Shown here piece by piece: positions 16,810-25,100 of a stretch of 64,000 bases of DNA (its first letter is position 1; each line of letters opens with the position of its first letter). The notes beneath the pieces are model-generated. The model was not told where the DNA came from and searched no databases. It saw only the letters and a list, made by a program, of their open reading frames with translations. Source of the DNA: Clostridium sp. CX1 (GTDB lineage Bacteria; Bacillota; Clostridia; Clostridiales; Clostridiaceae); NCBI RefSeq assembly GCF_025398335.1, contig NZ_JAODOO010000011.1, positions 62,001-126,000 on the forward strand. The letters run 5' to 3'. Position numbers and translations under genes: made by a program.

Positions 16810-18021
16810 TTAAAAACTTGGATATTCTCCATTCCATACTATACTTCTATACTTATCAGGATCTGTGTCCCCTTCTGTACTAAATAAAAGTACTCTTGAA
16901 TTTTCATTTAGGTTTAGTTTTTCTCTTAAATCCTTCATATCTTCTCTAGTCATTATTGAGTATATAAGTCCTGCAGTTACTGCTCCTGATTCTCCTGATA
17001 CTACTTTTCCATCACCTTTCATTGGGTTTCCAAGTATTCTCATACCATTAGCAGCTACCCAATCTGGACAAGCAACAAAAGCTGTACTATAGTCTCTTAA
17101 AACTTCCCAACCTATAGTGTTAGCTTCTCCGCAAGCAAGTCCTGCCATTATTGTTGGCATATCTCCACCTACAGCTCTAGCTTTTCCATCTCCAGCCACT
17201 GCTGATTTATATAAACAAGCCGCTTCATCTGCTTCAACGATTACAGTAGTTGGACACTCTTTACCAAACACTGATGCAAAATAGCCTTGAACTGCTCCTG
17301 CTAAAGAACCAACTCCAGCTTGTACAAATATATGAGTAGGTCTTTCAATCTTCATTTCTCTTAACTGTTCTAGAGCTTCAGAAGCCATTGTTCCATATCC
17401 CTGCATTATCCAAGTAGGAATTTCCTCATATCCTTCCCAGGCTGTATCTTGAACTACTACTCCATTATGTTCATCAGCATATTTTGCTGCTAGTCTAACA
17501 GCATCATCGTAGTTCATATCAGTTATAGATGCCTCTGCACCTTCTGCGCGAATATTTTCCAAACGGGTAAGGGATGAACCCTTTGGCATATAAACTACTG
17601 ATTTTTGCTTAAGCTTATTAGCAGTCCAAGCAACCCCTCTTCCATGATTTCCATCAGTAGCTGTTACAAAAGTTATCTCTCCAAGTTCTCCACGGATTTC
17701 ATCTGAAGTTAGTTTTTCAAAACTTAGCTCTGATATATCCTTATCTAGTCTTTGTGATAAATACTTACCCATAGCAAAAGAACCACCAAGTACTTTGAAA
17801 GCGTTTAACCCAAATCTATAGGATTCGTCCTTTATATATATTCCACCTAGACCTAATTGCTTTGCTAGGTTATCTAAATTTGTTAAAGGTGTTTTTGTAT
17901 ATTGTGGAAAGCTTTGATGAAACTTTTTAGCTTTCTCTATTTCCTTGTCTCCTAAAAAGTCAACAGATACTTTGTTATTTGATAGCATAGTATTTTCTTG
18001 CCATTTAATTTTTTGATCCAT
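16810..18021 (-). CDS. ygeX: diaminopropionate ammonia-lyase
   Basis: This 403-residue fold-type II PLP enzyme converts 2,3-diaminopropionate to pyruvate and two ammonia via 2-aminoacrylate. The PLP Lys is in RFGLNAFKVLGGSFA, and the glycine-rich QAGVGSLAGA and TATDGNHGRG loops are clear. It is the first gene of the nine-gene operon, about 35 bp downstream of the expected start point of a -24/-12 promoter. In the published anaerobic urate pathway of gut bacteria this gene is one of the core set. RidA, which removes the aminoacrylate intermediate, is encoded nearby. Confidence 0.95.
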   Translation of the reverse strand: MDQKIKWQENTMLSNNKVSVDFLGDKEIEKAKKFHQSFPQYTKTPLTNLDNLAKQLGLGGIYIKDESYRFGLNAFKVLGGSFAMGKYLSQRLDKDISELSFEKLTSDEIRGELGEITFVTATDGNHGRGVAWTANKLKQKSVVYMPKGSSLTRLENIRAEGAEASITDMNYDDAVRLAAKYADEHNGVVVQDTAWEGYEEIPTWIMQGYGTMASEALEQLREMKIERPTHIFVQAGVGSLAGAVQGYFASVFGKECPTTVIVEADEAACLYKSAVAGDGKARAVGGDMPTIMAGLACGEANTIGWEVLRDYSTAFVACPDWVAANGMRILGNPMKGDGKVVSGESGAVTAGLIYSIMTREDMKDLREKLNLNENSRVLLFSTEGDTDPDKYRSIVWNGEYPSF

Positions 18022-18066
18022 TTTATTACCCCTCTTCTTACTGATTTTTCACAATAATCAATAATA

Positions 18067-18081
18067 GCAACAATCATGCCA
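18067..18081 (-). promoter_or_regulatory. sigma54 (-24/-12) promoter of the purine operon
   Basis: Read on the - strand the sequence is TTGGCATGATTGTTGCTA: TGGCAT, 5 bp, TTGC, with GG and GC exactly 10 bp apart as the sigma54 consensus requires. It lies 46-60 bp upstream of the ygeX ATG. The adjacent gene encodes a sigma54 activator. Confidence 0.85.
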
Positions 18082-18129
18082 AGCAAAATAAATATATATA
18101 ATAATTGGGGAGTAAATTGAGAGCAATCA

Positions 18130-18149
18130 TGTAAAGTACATTATTTACA
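18130..18149. promoter_or_regulatory. TGTAAA-N8-TTTACA dyad upstream of the operon promoter
   Basis: An inverted repeat, TGTAAA (18130-18135) and TTTACA (18144-18149), lies about 50 bp upstream of the -24 element. It could bind a second regulator; no protein can be named. Confidence 0.4.
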
Positions 18150-18178
18150 CTAATAAAAAATTTTTAAAATAAAAAAAT

Positions 18179-18207
18179 AGTGCGAAAAACTCCTCCTTTT
18201 TCGCACT
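18179..18207 (-). terminator. terminator of the sigma54 activator gene
   Basis: A perfect 11-bp stem (18179-18189 with 18197-18207), 7-nt loop, followed on the - strand by ATTTTTTT. It separates the regulator transcript from the ygeX promoter. Confidence 0.85.
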
Positions 18208-18257
18208 TACTTTTACACTATAATATTTAATAACAAACAGATTTTTTCTATTACTTT

Positions 18258-18352
18258 TTATCAATACGATAATTAATTACCAATTTGATAGATAAGTTGT
18301 ACTTACTTGAAAAACTATTCTTAGCAAAGGAACTCCATTATCATTATGATAA
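18258..18352. promoter_or_regulatory. candidate activator sites (TTATCA-N3-TGATAA) upstream of the purine operon
   Basis: There are three related palindromes: 18338-18352 (TTATCATTATGATAA, perfect), 18258-18272 (one mismatch) and 18277-18291 (two mismatches). They lie about 180-290 bp upstream of the ygeX -24/-12 promoter, a usual distance for enhancer sites of sigma54 activators. The same motif occurs upstream of yqeC. The 333-bp stretch 18022-18354 therefore holds a promoter, a dyad, a terminator and these sites, and no gene. Confidence 0.65.
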
Positions 18353-18354
18353 AA

Positions 18355-20106
18355 TCATCTTATCTTATCTAGCTTTCTATAAAGAGTAGCTATCCCTATT
18401 CCTAGAGCCTTTGCAGCAAGTTGTTTTCCTTTTGTATCATTACCATAAATATCCAAAGCCTTTAAAATATATTTCTTCTCTATTTCCTCTAAAGGCTTTA
18501 CAGTTCTTCTATCTCCTTCAAACTCAGATGAACTTCTATACTCTAGTATACTTCTCGGAAGCATATCTTTAGTAATTACCCCATCATTACCAACTAAATT
18601 TATCGCAAATTCTATAGTGTTCTCAAGTTCCCTAACGTTACCTGGCCACCCATAATTCTTTAAAAGCTCTATAGCTTCCTTGTCTATGCAATAGGCCTCT
18701 TTATTAAAAAGCTTATTATACTTTTCCACTAAATTTGCAGCTATAATCTCTATATCTTCTCGCCTTTCCCTTAAAGAGGGTAGTTCAATAGGTATGACAT
18801 TAAGCCTATAGTATAAGTCCTCCCTAAACTTATTTTCTAAAATTAACTTTTTAAGATCCTTATTAGTAGCTGCTACAAATCTTATATCTAAATCAATAAG
18901 TTGATTTGATCCTATTCTAGCTATTTTCCTTTCCTGAAGAACCCTTAGAATTTTTACCTGTAAATGTAGAGGCATATCTCCTATTTCATCAAGGAATATA
19001 ACACCCTTATTAGCTAATTCAAACTTTCCTATTCTTCCATTTGTATCTGCTCCGCTAAAGGCTCCTCTTACATAACCAAACAACTCACTTTCTAAAAGGT
19101 TATCTGGTATAGCCCCACAATTTATGGCGATAAATGGTTTTCCCTTTCTATCACTTTCTGAATGAATAGCTCTTGCAATAAGTTCCTTACCAGTACCACT
19201 TTCTCCGGTAATAAGAACTGTAGACTTTGAACTTGCTACTTTTTTTATTTTTTCTTTCAACTGAAACATAGCCCTAGATTCTCCAATAATATTTTCAGTC
19301 TTAATAGGCTGCCAAATATGGGTTTTAGAATATAGTTCTGATTTTACCTTTTTTAACTCACTAAATATCAAGATTTTATCGTAGGAGGGCAGCGTAGGGA
19401 ATACAGGAATCAGCTGACCAATCAAGTTTATTTTCCTTCCTTCTATGTTAATAATATAAGTCTCTTCCTGCATTATATATTCACTAGTAGGAGTTATCTC
19501 TATTTTCCTTGTTCTATAAGCTTCAGTTAATTTTAATTGTTTTATAGCACTATCATTCATGTGCACTATTTCACTATTATTGTTAATAACTAAAACCCCT
19601 TTATCTACGCTGTTAATAACTTGATTTAATAGTTTTACCATAGATTGATTTCTCCCATTCTCTAAAAACTCATAAGCCTTTGCACTTATAAACTCTGATA
19701 TTTGAGCTAGAAATTGGAGGTAAAACTCTAGGTTTTCTATTAACCTAACTTTTTGTTCATCACTTGAACAAATTAACCCTATAACCCCTATTATTTCTCC
19801 ACTTAGCTTTATAGGAGTACAGGTCTCCATTTTTTCCCTACAACATCCCCTTTCATCACAGCTTGTACACAATGAGTTTTTACCAGGTTCCTCTATTACT
19901 TGAGGTTGTCCAGTACTTAATACATGTCTATAAACAAAACCATTCCTAGATATATTTTCATTAAGCTTATCCTTATATATTCCTGTACCTGCAATTCTAA
20001 TAAGACTATTATCTACAATTTCAACATCTACTTTTATTACACTAGCAATTACATTAGCGTATTTAATAACAGAATCTTGTATTTGTTTTAATAATGATAC
20101 TTTCAT
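18355..20106 (-). CDS. ygeV: YgeV-like sigma54-dependent transcriptional activator
   Basis: This 583-residue activator aligns by eye along its length with E. coli YgeV. The N-terminal sensor region (LKQIQ...VDVEIVDNSLIRIAGTG) includes a Cys-rich stretch (C80, C83, C88, C89, C96) that could bind a metal or Fe-S cluster. A PAS-like segment covers about 150-250. The AAA+ domain has GESGTGKE, the sigma54-contact loop GAFSGA (Thr of the usual GAFTGA is Ser) and LDEIGDM. A C-terminal Fis-type helix-turn-helix ends in AAKALGIGIATLYRKLDKI. It lies between two divergent operons, both with sigma54-type promoters, so it is the likely activator of both. The inducer is probably a purine. Confidence 0.92.
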   Translation of the reverse strand: MKVSLLKQIQDSVIKYANVIASVIKVDVEIVDNSLIRIAGTGIYKDKLNENISRNGFVYRHVLSTGQPQVIEEPGKNSLCTSCDERGCCREKMETCTPIKLSGEIIGVIGLICSSDEQKVRLIENLEFYLQFLAQISEFISAKAYEFLENGRNQSMVKLLNQVINSVDKGVLVINNNSEIVHMNDSAIKQLKLTEAYRTRKIEITPTSEYIMQEETYIINIEGRKINLIGQLIPVFPTLPSYDKILIFSELKKVKSELYSKTHIWQPIKTENIIGESRAMFQLKEKIKKVASSKSTVLITGESGTGKELIARAIHSESDRKGKPFIAINCGAIPDNLLESELFGYVRGAFSGADTNGRIGKFELANKGVIFLDEIGDMPLHLQVKILRVLQERKIARIGSNQLIDLDIRFVAATNKDLKKLILENKFREDLYYRLNVIPIELPSLRERREDIEIIAANLVEKYNKLFNKEAYCIDKEAIELLKNYGWPGNVRELENTIEFAINLVGNDGVITKDMLPRSILEYRSSSEFEGDRRTVKPLEEIEKKYILKALDIYGNDTKGKQLAAKALGIGIATLYRKLDKIR

Positions 20107-20177
20107 ATAGTTTTCCTCTTCTCCTTATTCTCTTTAGTTAATTCAGTCTATAAACCTTAATCTGATTATTCTATGAT

Positions 20178-20272
20178 TTATCAAAATAATAATTTTAAAC
20201 AGATTATTTCTCTATTCAATTGTTTCTTATTTAGTATATTATCAAAATGATACGAAATTATCAATATGATAA
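20178..20272. promoter_or_regulatory. candidate activator sites (TTATCA-N3-TGATAA) upstream of yqeC
   Basis: Palindromes lie at 20258-20272 (TTATCAATATGATAA, perfect), 20239-20253 (one mismatch) and 20178-20192 (one mismatch). The first two are 19 bp apart. They are 140-240 bp upstream of the yqeC -24/-12 promoter. The gap 20107-20482 also contains the regulator's own promoter region; no gene is seen in it. Confidence 0.65.
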
Positions 20273-20413
20273 GAATATTAATGATTTTATTCTTAAATTA
20301 AAATTATTAACATGCCTTTAGCTTAAACCTTGATATATATTTTTTTCTAAAACACAGACTTTTTCTTATTCTTCAAGCTTTATGAGTAGCATTTATTATA
20401 AATTAAGGTTATT

Positions 20414-20428
20414 TGGAATGCTTTTTGC
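20414..20428 (+). promoter_or_regulatory. sigma54 (-24/-12) promoter of yqeC operon
   Basis: TGGAAT, 5 bp, TTGC, with GG (20415-20416) and GC (20427-20428) 10 bp apart. It is 55 bp upstream of the yqeC ATG. The -24 element is slightly weaker (AAT instead of CAC) than that of the ygeX promoter. Confidence 0.75.
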
Positions 20429-20482
20429 TTATACCTTTATATAGTAAGATAAAACATTCTTATCACTAAAGGCAGGTAATTT

Positions 20483-21235
20483 ATGAAATTAAATAAATTA
20501 TTAGATTTAAATAAAGGTGATATAGTTTCTATAGTAGGTGCTGGTGGAAAGACTACTCTTATGTTTTCTTTAGCCGAAGAGTTAAGATACTCTCATAAAG
20601 TCTTGGTTACTACAACTACAAAGATTTATATACCTAATAAAAAACTTTATGATTTTACTCATATGTCTAAAAACGAAAATAAGTTGTATATAAACAGTAA
20701 ATCTAAAGGAACTTACTTATTGGGAAGTAGTGTAAATGAGGAAAATAAGATAATTGGAGTTAACTTTTCATATTTAGATAATATTTATCAGTATTTTGAC
20801 TACATACTAATAGAAGCTGATGGCTCTAAGAAAAAACCTATAAAAGCTTGGAGAAAAGATGAGCCTGTAGTTTACGCTAAAACAAATAAAACTATTGGAG
20901 TTTTAGATATAACTGTAGTAGGAAAATTAGCAAAAGAAGTTAACGTTCATAGATTAGATAAATTCATAATGCTAACTAATGCTGATGTAAATAAACCTAT
21001 AACCATAAATCACTTATTCAATCTAATATGTCATCCAGAAGGTTTATTTAAAAATTCCTTTGGTGAGAAAATACTTTTTATTAATAAGGTTGAAAATTCT
21101 GAGGAAATATTATTAGCGAACAACCTACTAGAAATGATACGTACCCAAACTAATTTTAGTTTAAGCAGAATTATTTCAGGAAGTTTATTGAATAAAAATT
21201 ACAAAAAGTATCCTAGGAGGATATGCAGTGATTAG
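20483..21235 (+). CDS. yqeC: selenium cofactor biosynthesis protein YqeC
   Basis: YqeC is a 250-residue P-loop protein found with selenium-dependent molybdenum hydroxylases; it is thought to help insert labile selenium or mature the cofactor. The nucleotide-binding loop VGAGGKTTLMFSL is at about 18-30, and YILIEADGSKKKPIKAW is the family block around residue 110. It is the first gene of a sigma54-driven operon that also makes MocA, YqeB and an XdhC-type protein. Its end overlaps mocA by 8 bp. Confidence 0.92.
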   Translation: MKLNKLLDLNKGDIVSIVGAGGKTTLMFSLAEELRYSHKVLVTTTTKIYIPNKKLYDFTHMSKNENKLYINSKSKGTYLLGSSVNEENKIIGVNFSYLDNIYQYFDYILIEADGSKKKPIKAWRKDEPVVYAKTNKTIGVLDITVVGKLAKEVNVHRLDKFIMLTNADVNKPITINHLFNLICHPEGLFKNSFGEKILFINKVENSEEILLANNLLEMIRTQTNFSLSRIISGSLLNKNYKKYPRRICSD

Positions 21236-21803
21236 CGCAATTATATTAGCTTCTGGTTTCTCAAATAGAATGGGAGAAAATAAACTTCTTCTTCCCTATA
21301 GAGATAAACCTATAATTGAACATGTGATTGATGTAGTACTAAGCTGTAATTTTAATGATATCGTTTTAATATGTAAAGATAGCTATGTTTTAAATTTAGG
21401 CAAAAGAAAAGGCATAAAAACTATTATCAATAAAAGTTCGGAAAAAGGACAAAGTGAAGCAGTAAAGTTAGGAATAAAAGACAGCATTACTTCCAGTGGA
21501 TACATGTTTTTTACTGGTGACCAACCTCTAATTCAAGCAGAACTTATAAAATTGCTCTTAGTAAAGTTTGAAGAAAACAAAGATTTAATTATAATACCAA
21601 AATACAATTATAGAAGAGGCAGCCCTGTTATTTTTCCAAATAAATATAAAGAAGAGTTATTAAAATTAGAAGGTGATATTGGCGGGCGAGCTGTCATCAA
21701 CAATCATAAAAACGAAATAGCTTTTGTTGATATTACGGACAAATACTTTTTCTTTGATGTAGATACTCCTGAAGATTACGAAACTCTCCTTACTATAATC
21801 TAG
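21228..21803 (+). CDS. mocA: molybdenum cofactor cytidylyltransferase-like protein
   Basis: This 191-residue nucleotidyltransferase is of the MocA/MobA type (E. coli YgfJ/MocA). It begins SAIILASGFSNRMGENKLLLPYRDKP, the NTP-binding signature, and has TGDQP and RGSPVIFP later. MocA attaches CMP to molybdopterin, giving the dinucleotide cofactor used by xanthine dehydrogenase-type enzymes. The start is a GTG 8 bp after TAGGAGG, overlapping yqeC; the nearby ATG is out of frame. Its product should serve XdhD. Confidence 0.9.
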   Translation: MISAIILASGFSNRMGENKLLLPYRDKPIIEHVIDVVLSCNFNDIVLICKDSYVLNLGKRKGIKTIINKSSEKGQSEAVKLGIKDSITSSGYMFFTGDQPLIQAELIKLLLVKFEENKDLIIIPKYNYRRGSPVIFPNKYKEELLKLEGDIGGRAVINNHKNEIAFVDITDKYFFFDVDTPEDYETLLTII

Positions 21804-21815
21804 AGGTGATATTAT

Positions 21816-22679
21816 ATGCTTAATGATATTGTAATCATAAGAGGTGGAGGTGACATCGCCTCAGGTACTATACAAAAGCTCCATAGAAGTGGTTTTAAGG
21901 TATTAGTTCTTGAAGTTCCATCACCTACCTCCATAAGAAGATCTGTATGTTACAGCGAATGTATATACGAAGGTGAATTTACTGTTGAAAACACTTCATC
22001 TGTCTTTGCTAAAGATATAAAAGATATAGAAAATGCTTGGAATGAAAATAAGATACCAGTGGTAATTGATCCACAAGGTACTTATATAGATACTATAAAG
22101 CCTAGTGTTGTAGTAGATGCAATACTAGCTAAAAAAAACTTAGGCACCAAAATAGACATGTCCCATATTACCATAGCTCTTGGACCTGGTTTTGAAGCAG
22201 GTAAAGATGCCCATATAGTTATAGAGACTATGCGTGGACATAATCTTGGAAGACTTATCTTTGAAAGACAAGCCATTGCCAATACAGGAGTACCTGGAGA
22301 AATAAAGGGGTTTTCTAAGGAAAGAGTTATATATAGCCCTAGTAGCGGACTTATAAAAAATGCTAAAGAAATTGGTGATATAGTTGAAGCTGGTGAACCT
22401 ATTGCTTATGTGAATGGTATCGAGGTACGTGCAACCATGAATGGATTACTTAGAGGCATTATAAGAGACCACAGCAAAGTATCTATAGGTCTTAAAATAG
22501 CTGATATAGATCCAAGAATATCTGAACTGCAAAATTGTTACACAATCTCGGATAAAGCCCGAGCTATTGCCGGTGGAGTTTTAGAAGCAATATTATATTT
22601 ACAAGCAGAGAAAAATTATGAGAGGTGCATAGATTATGGAAGAGGAAATATTAATACAAATCTACGAAAGCCTTCGTAA
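21816..22679 (+). CDS. yqeB: selenium-dependent molybdenum cofactor biosynthesis protein YqeB
   Basis: This 287-residue YqeB protein is a marker for selenium-dependent molybdenum hydroxylases. It begins IVIIRGGGDIASGTIQKLHRSGF, a Rossmann-like nucleotide-binding segment, and contains DPQGTYIDTIKP and GPGFEAGKDAHIVIETMRGHNLGR. The function is inferred from strict co-occurrence with selD and such hydroxylases; selD is not in this window. Start ATG after AGAGGTGA. The 3' end overlaps the XdhC-type gene by 44 bp. Confidence 0.93.
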   Translation: MLNDIVIIRGGGDIASGTIQKLHRSGFKVLVLEVPSPTSIRRSVCYSECIYEGEFTVENTSSVFAKDIKDIENAWNENKIPVVIDPQGTYIDTIKPSVVVDAILAKKNLGTKIDMSHITIALGPGFEAGKDAHIVIETMRGHNLGRLIFERQAIANTGVPGEIKGFSKERVIYSPSSGLIKNAKEIGDIVEAGEPIAYVNGIEVRATMNGLLRGIIRDHSKVSIGLKIADIDPRISELQNCYTISDKARAIAGGVLEAILYLQAEKNYERCIDYGRGNINTNLRKPS

Positions 22680-23445
22680 AGGGAAAAAAGTAGCTTTAGC
22701 TACTATAACTCAAGCAGTAGGTTCCACTCCTGGAAAAACAGGCTCTATTATGGCTATCTGGGAAGATTGCAGAATTCTTGGTTCTGTAGGTGGTGGAAAA
22801 ATTGAAAGCGTAGTTATAGCCAGAGCTCTGGAATGTATGAAAAAAAATGAGGATACTTACTTTGACTACAAATTAAATGAACAGGGAGAATTAGGTATGC
22901 AGTGCGGCGGTGATGCCAAAGGTTTTATAAAAGTTTTCAAACCCAAACCAAGACTAATAATAGTTGGTGGTGGACATACTGGCAAACACTTGTTTAAGCT
23001 AGCTAAAACAATGGGGTTTTATATTGCAATCTTTGATGACAGAGAGGAATTTGCAAATAAAGAGAGATTTGAAGATGCAGATGAAATTATTGCCGGAGAC
23101 TTAGCCTCTAACTTATCTAATTACAATATAACAGAAGATACCTATATTGTTCTTGTTTCCAAAGGTCATAAAACTGATATTGATTCTCTTAGAGCAGTAA
23201 TTGGAAGAGGTGCTGCATATATAGGAATGATGGGCAGTGCTAGAAAAACTATACTAGTTGCAGAAAAACTATCTGCTGAAGGTATAGCTAAAGAGGAATT
23301 AAGAAAGATATATACCCCTATTGGATTAAATATTTCTGGAGAATCACCAGAAGAAATAGCTTTCGGTATATTAGCAGAAATAATGCTAATTAAAAATAAA
23401 GGTTCTTTAAATCACAGAAAAGATTTAAAAAACCTTAAACTATAG
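22636..23445 (+). CDS. XdhC/CoxI family molybdenum hydroxylase maturation protein
   Basis: This 269-residue XdhC family protein has an N-terminal domain with AVGSTPGKTGSIMA and the CGG motif (MQCGGDAKG), and a C-terminal Rossmann domain starting PRLIIVGGGHTGKHL. XdhC proteins bind molybdopterin cofactor, support its sulfuration (here possibly selenation) and insert it into xanthine dehydrogenase. The ATG lies inside yqeB with AGAGGTG upstream, so translation is coupled. Partner: XdhD. Confidence 0.9.
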   Translation: MEEEILIQIYESLRKGKKVALATITQAVGSTPGKTGSIMAIWEDCRILGSVGGGKIESVVIARALECMKKNEDTYFDYKLNEQGELGMQCGGDAKGFIKVFKPKPRLIIVGGGHTGKHLFKLAKTMGFYIAIFDDREEFANKERFEDADEIIAGDLASNLSNYNITEDTYIVLVSKGHKTDIDSLRAVIGRGAAYIGMMGSARKTILVAEKLSAEGIAKEELRKIYTPIGLNISGESPEEIAFGILAEIMLIKNKGSLNHRKDLKNLKL

Positions 23446-23485
23446 ATAGTGTATAAAATTGCTAATTGATACAGGAGATGAAAAT

Positions 23486-24505
23486 ATGAAAAAGATAAGC
23501 ACTTGGGACGCTGTAGGTTTCGTGCTATGCCACGATATTACACAAATTGTGCCTGGTGGAAAAAAAGGTGTAGCTTTTAAAAAAGGTCATGTTATAAAAG
23601 AGGATGATATTCAACTCTTACTATCCCTTGGTAAAGATCATATTTATGTATGGGAAGCTGAGGAAGGAATGCTGCATGAAAATGATGCTGCTGAGCGATT
23701 AAAAAACTTAACTGCCGGTAAGGGCTTGAGCTTTAGTGATGTTAAAGAGGGAAAAATAGAATTTATAGCTTCAGAAAATGGATTGCTAAAAGTAAATGTT
23801 CAGCAATTATTCCAATTAAATTCCTTAGGTGAAACTATATTATCTACACTTCATAATAACCTACCTGTTAAGAAGGGGCAAAAGGTTGCAGTTACAAGAG
23901 TAGTCCCTTTATTAATAGAGGAAGAAAAGATAAAAATTGCAGAAAAAACTATTAAAGAAAAGATAGTTAAGGTTATTCCTTTCACTCCTAAAAAAATAGG
24001 AATAGTTACAACTGGAAATGAAATTTACCATGGAAGAATAAAGGATGCCTTTGGACCAACTATATCGAAAAAGGCAGAAGAATATAACTGTGAAATATTA
24101 GGCCAAACTATATTACCTGATAACCTAGATAAAATTACAGCTGCCATCAATAATTGGATAGATAAAGGTGCTGAAATAGTTATCTGTACAGGTGGCATGT
24201 CTGTAGACCCAGATGATGTTACTCCTACAGCTATAAGAAACTCAGGAGCAGAAATCATAAGTTATGGAACTCCGATTCTACCTGGTTCTATGTTTCTGTT
24301 AGCTTACAACGGAGATATTCCTGTGTTAGGCTTGCCTGGTGGAGCTATTCACTCTAAAAGAACTGCTTTTGACTTAGTATTCCCAAGAATACTGGCAGGT
24401 GAAAAGCTAAATCACAGCGACTTAGCTGCTTATGGTCACGGAGGATTATGTATGGGATGTGAAGAATGCACATTTCCAAATTGCACCTTCGGTAAAGGTG
24501 TATAG
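23486..24505 (+). CDS. molybdopterin-binding (MoeA/MogA-like) protein with C-terminal Cys cluster
   Basis: This is a 339-residue protein. The central part (about 165-300) is the MPT-binding fold (IGIVTTGNEIYHG, CTGGMSVDPDDVTPTAIR, GLPGGAIHS) shared with MoeA, MogA and CinA. The N-terminal half resembles that of clostridial molybdopterin-binding proteins in hydroxylase clusters. The end carries CMGCEECTFPNC, a four-Cys arrangement that could bind zinc or an Fe-S cluster. The ATG at 23486 with AGGAG 8 bp upstream is preferred to the TTG at 23459. Probable role: Mo or Se handling in cofactor assembly for XdhD; this is an inference. Confidence 0.8.
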   Translation: MKKISTWDAVGFVLCHDITQIVPGGKKGVAFKKGHVIKEDDIQLLLSLGKDHIYVWEAEEGMLHENDAAERLKNLTAGKGLSFSDVKEGKIEFIASENGLLKVNVQQLFQLNSLGETILSTLHNNLPVKKGQKVAVTRVVPLLIEEEKIKIAEKTIKEKIVKVIPFTPKKIGIVTTGNEIYHGRIKDAFGPTISKKAEEYNCEILGQTILPDNLDKITAAINNWIDKGAEIVICTGGMSVDPDDVTPTAIRNSGAEIISYGTPILPGSMFLLAYNGDIPVLGLPGGAIHSKRTAFDLVFPRILAGEKLNHSDLAAYGHGGLCMGCEECTFPNCTFGKGV

Positions 24506-24535
24506 TTATACTAACACTTATACTTAGCTTAATAT

Positions 24536-24567
24536 ATTTACAAGATTACTAAAACATTCTTGTAAAT
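24536..24567 (+). other. stem-loop between MPT-protein gene and ridA
   Basis: A 10-bp stem (24536-24545 with 24558-24567) with a 12-nt loop and no clear T-run. It may be a weak terminator or a processing site, so ridA may be partly cotranscribed with the cofactor operon. Confidence 0.4.
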
Positions 24568-24613
24568 TAAATATATAAAACAAATTATCAAAATTACAGG
24601 AGGTTTTTACATT

Positions 24614-24991
24614 ATGGAAAAACAAATAATAAGCACAACGAAAGCACCTGCTGCAGTAGGACCTTATTCTCAAGCTATTAAGGTGGGAAATCTTTTATTT
24701 ACATCCGGTCAAATTCCACTTGATCCTACAACTGGTGAATTAGTTTCAGAAAACATAACAAAAGCTACAGAAAGATCTTTAGAAAATGTTAAAGCAATAC
24801 TAGAGGAAGCTGGTACAAGCTTTGAAAAAGTTATAAAAACAACTGTATTTGTAAAAAACATGGCTGACTTTGCTGCTGTTAACGAAGTTTATGCTAAGTA
24901 CTTTCAAAAACAATTACCATCAAGATCCTGCGTAGAAGTTAAACTTCCAAAGGATGCTTTAGTTGAAATAGAAGTAATCGCTTTAGTTTAA
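24614..24991 (+). CDS. ridA: RidA family reactive enamine/imine deaminase
   Basis: This 125-residue protein fits the RidA (YjgF/YER057c/UK114) family in full: [22 protein letters not shown] at the start and the Arg in [19 protein letters not shown] that holds the carboxylate of 2-aminoacrylate. RidA speeds hydrolysis of aminoacrylate released by PLP lyases such as YgeX, giving pyruvate and ammonia and preventing damage to other PLP enzymes. Its place beside the purine operons fits that job. AGGAGG lies 10 bp before the ATG. Confidence 0.95.
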   Translation: MEKQIISTTKAPAAVGPYSQAIKVGNLLFTSGQIPLDPTTGELVSENITKATERSLENVKAILEEAGTSFEKVIKTTVFVKNMADFAAVNEVYAKYFQKQLPSRSCVEVKLPKDALVEIEVIALV

Positions 24992-25057
24992 TTACAAAAA
25001 ACCAATTTTTCAGTGCTAATAGAAAGTATTAAAATTTATACTTTTCTATATAAGAAA

Positions 25058-25095
25058 GCATCTCAAAGTAATTATTTACTTTAAGATGCCTTTTT
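25058..25095. terminator. bidirectional terminator between ridA and iorB
   Basis: A 14-bp stem (25058-25071 with 25076-25089, one mismatch), loop TTAT, T-run on the + side (CTTTTTA) and TTTCTTAT on the - side. It serves convergent ridA and iorB. Confidence 0.8.
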
Positions 25096-25100
25096 AAACT

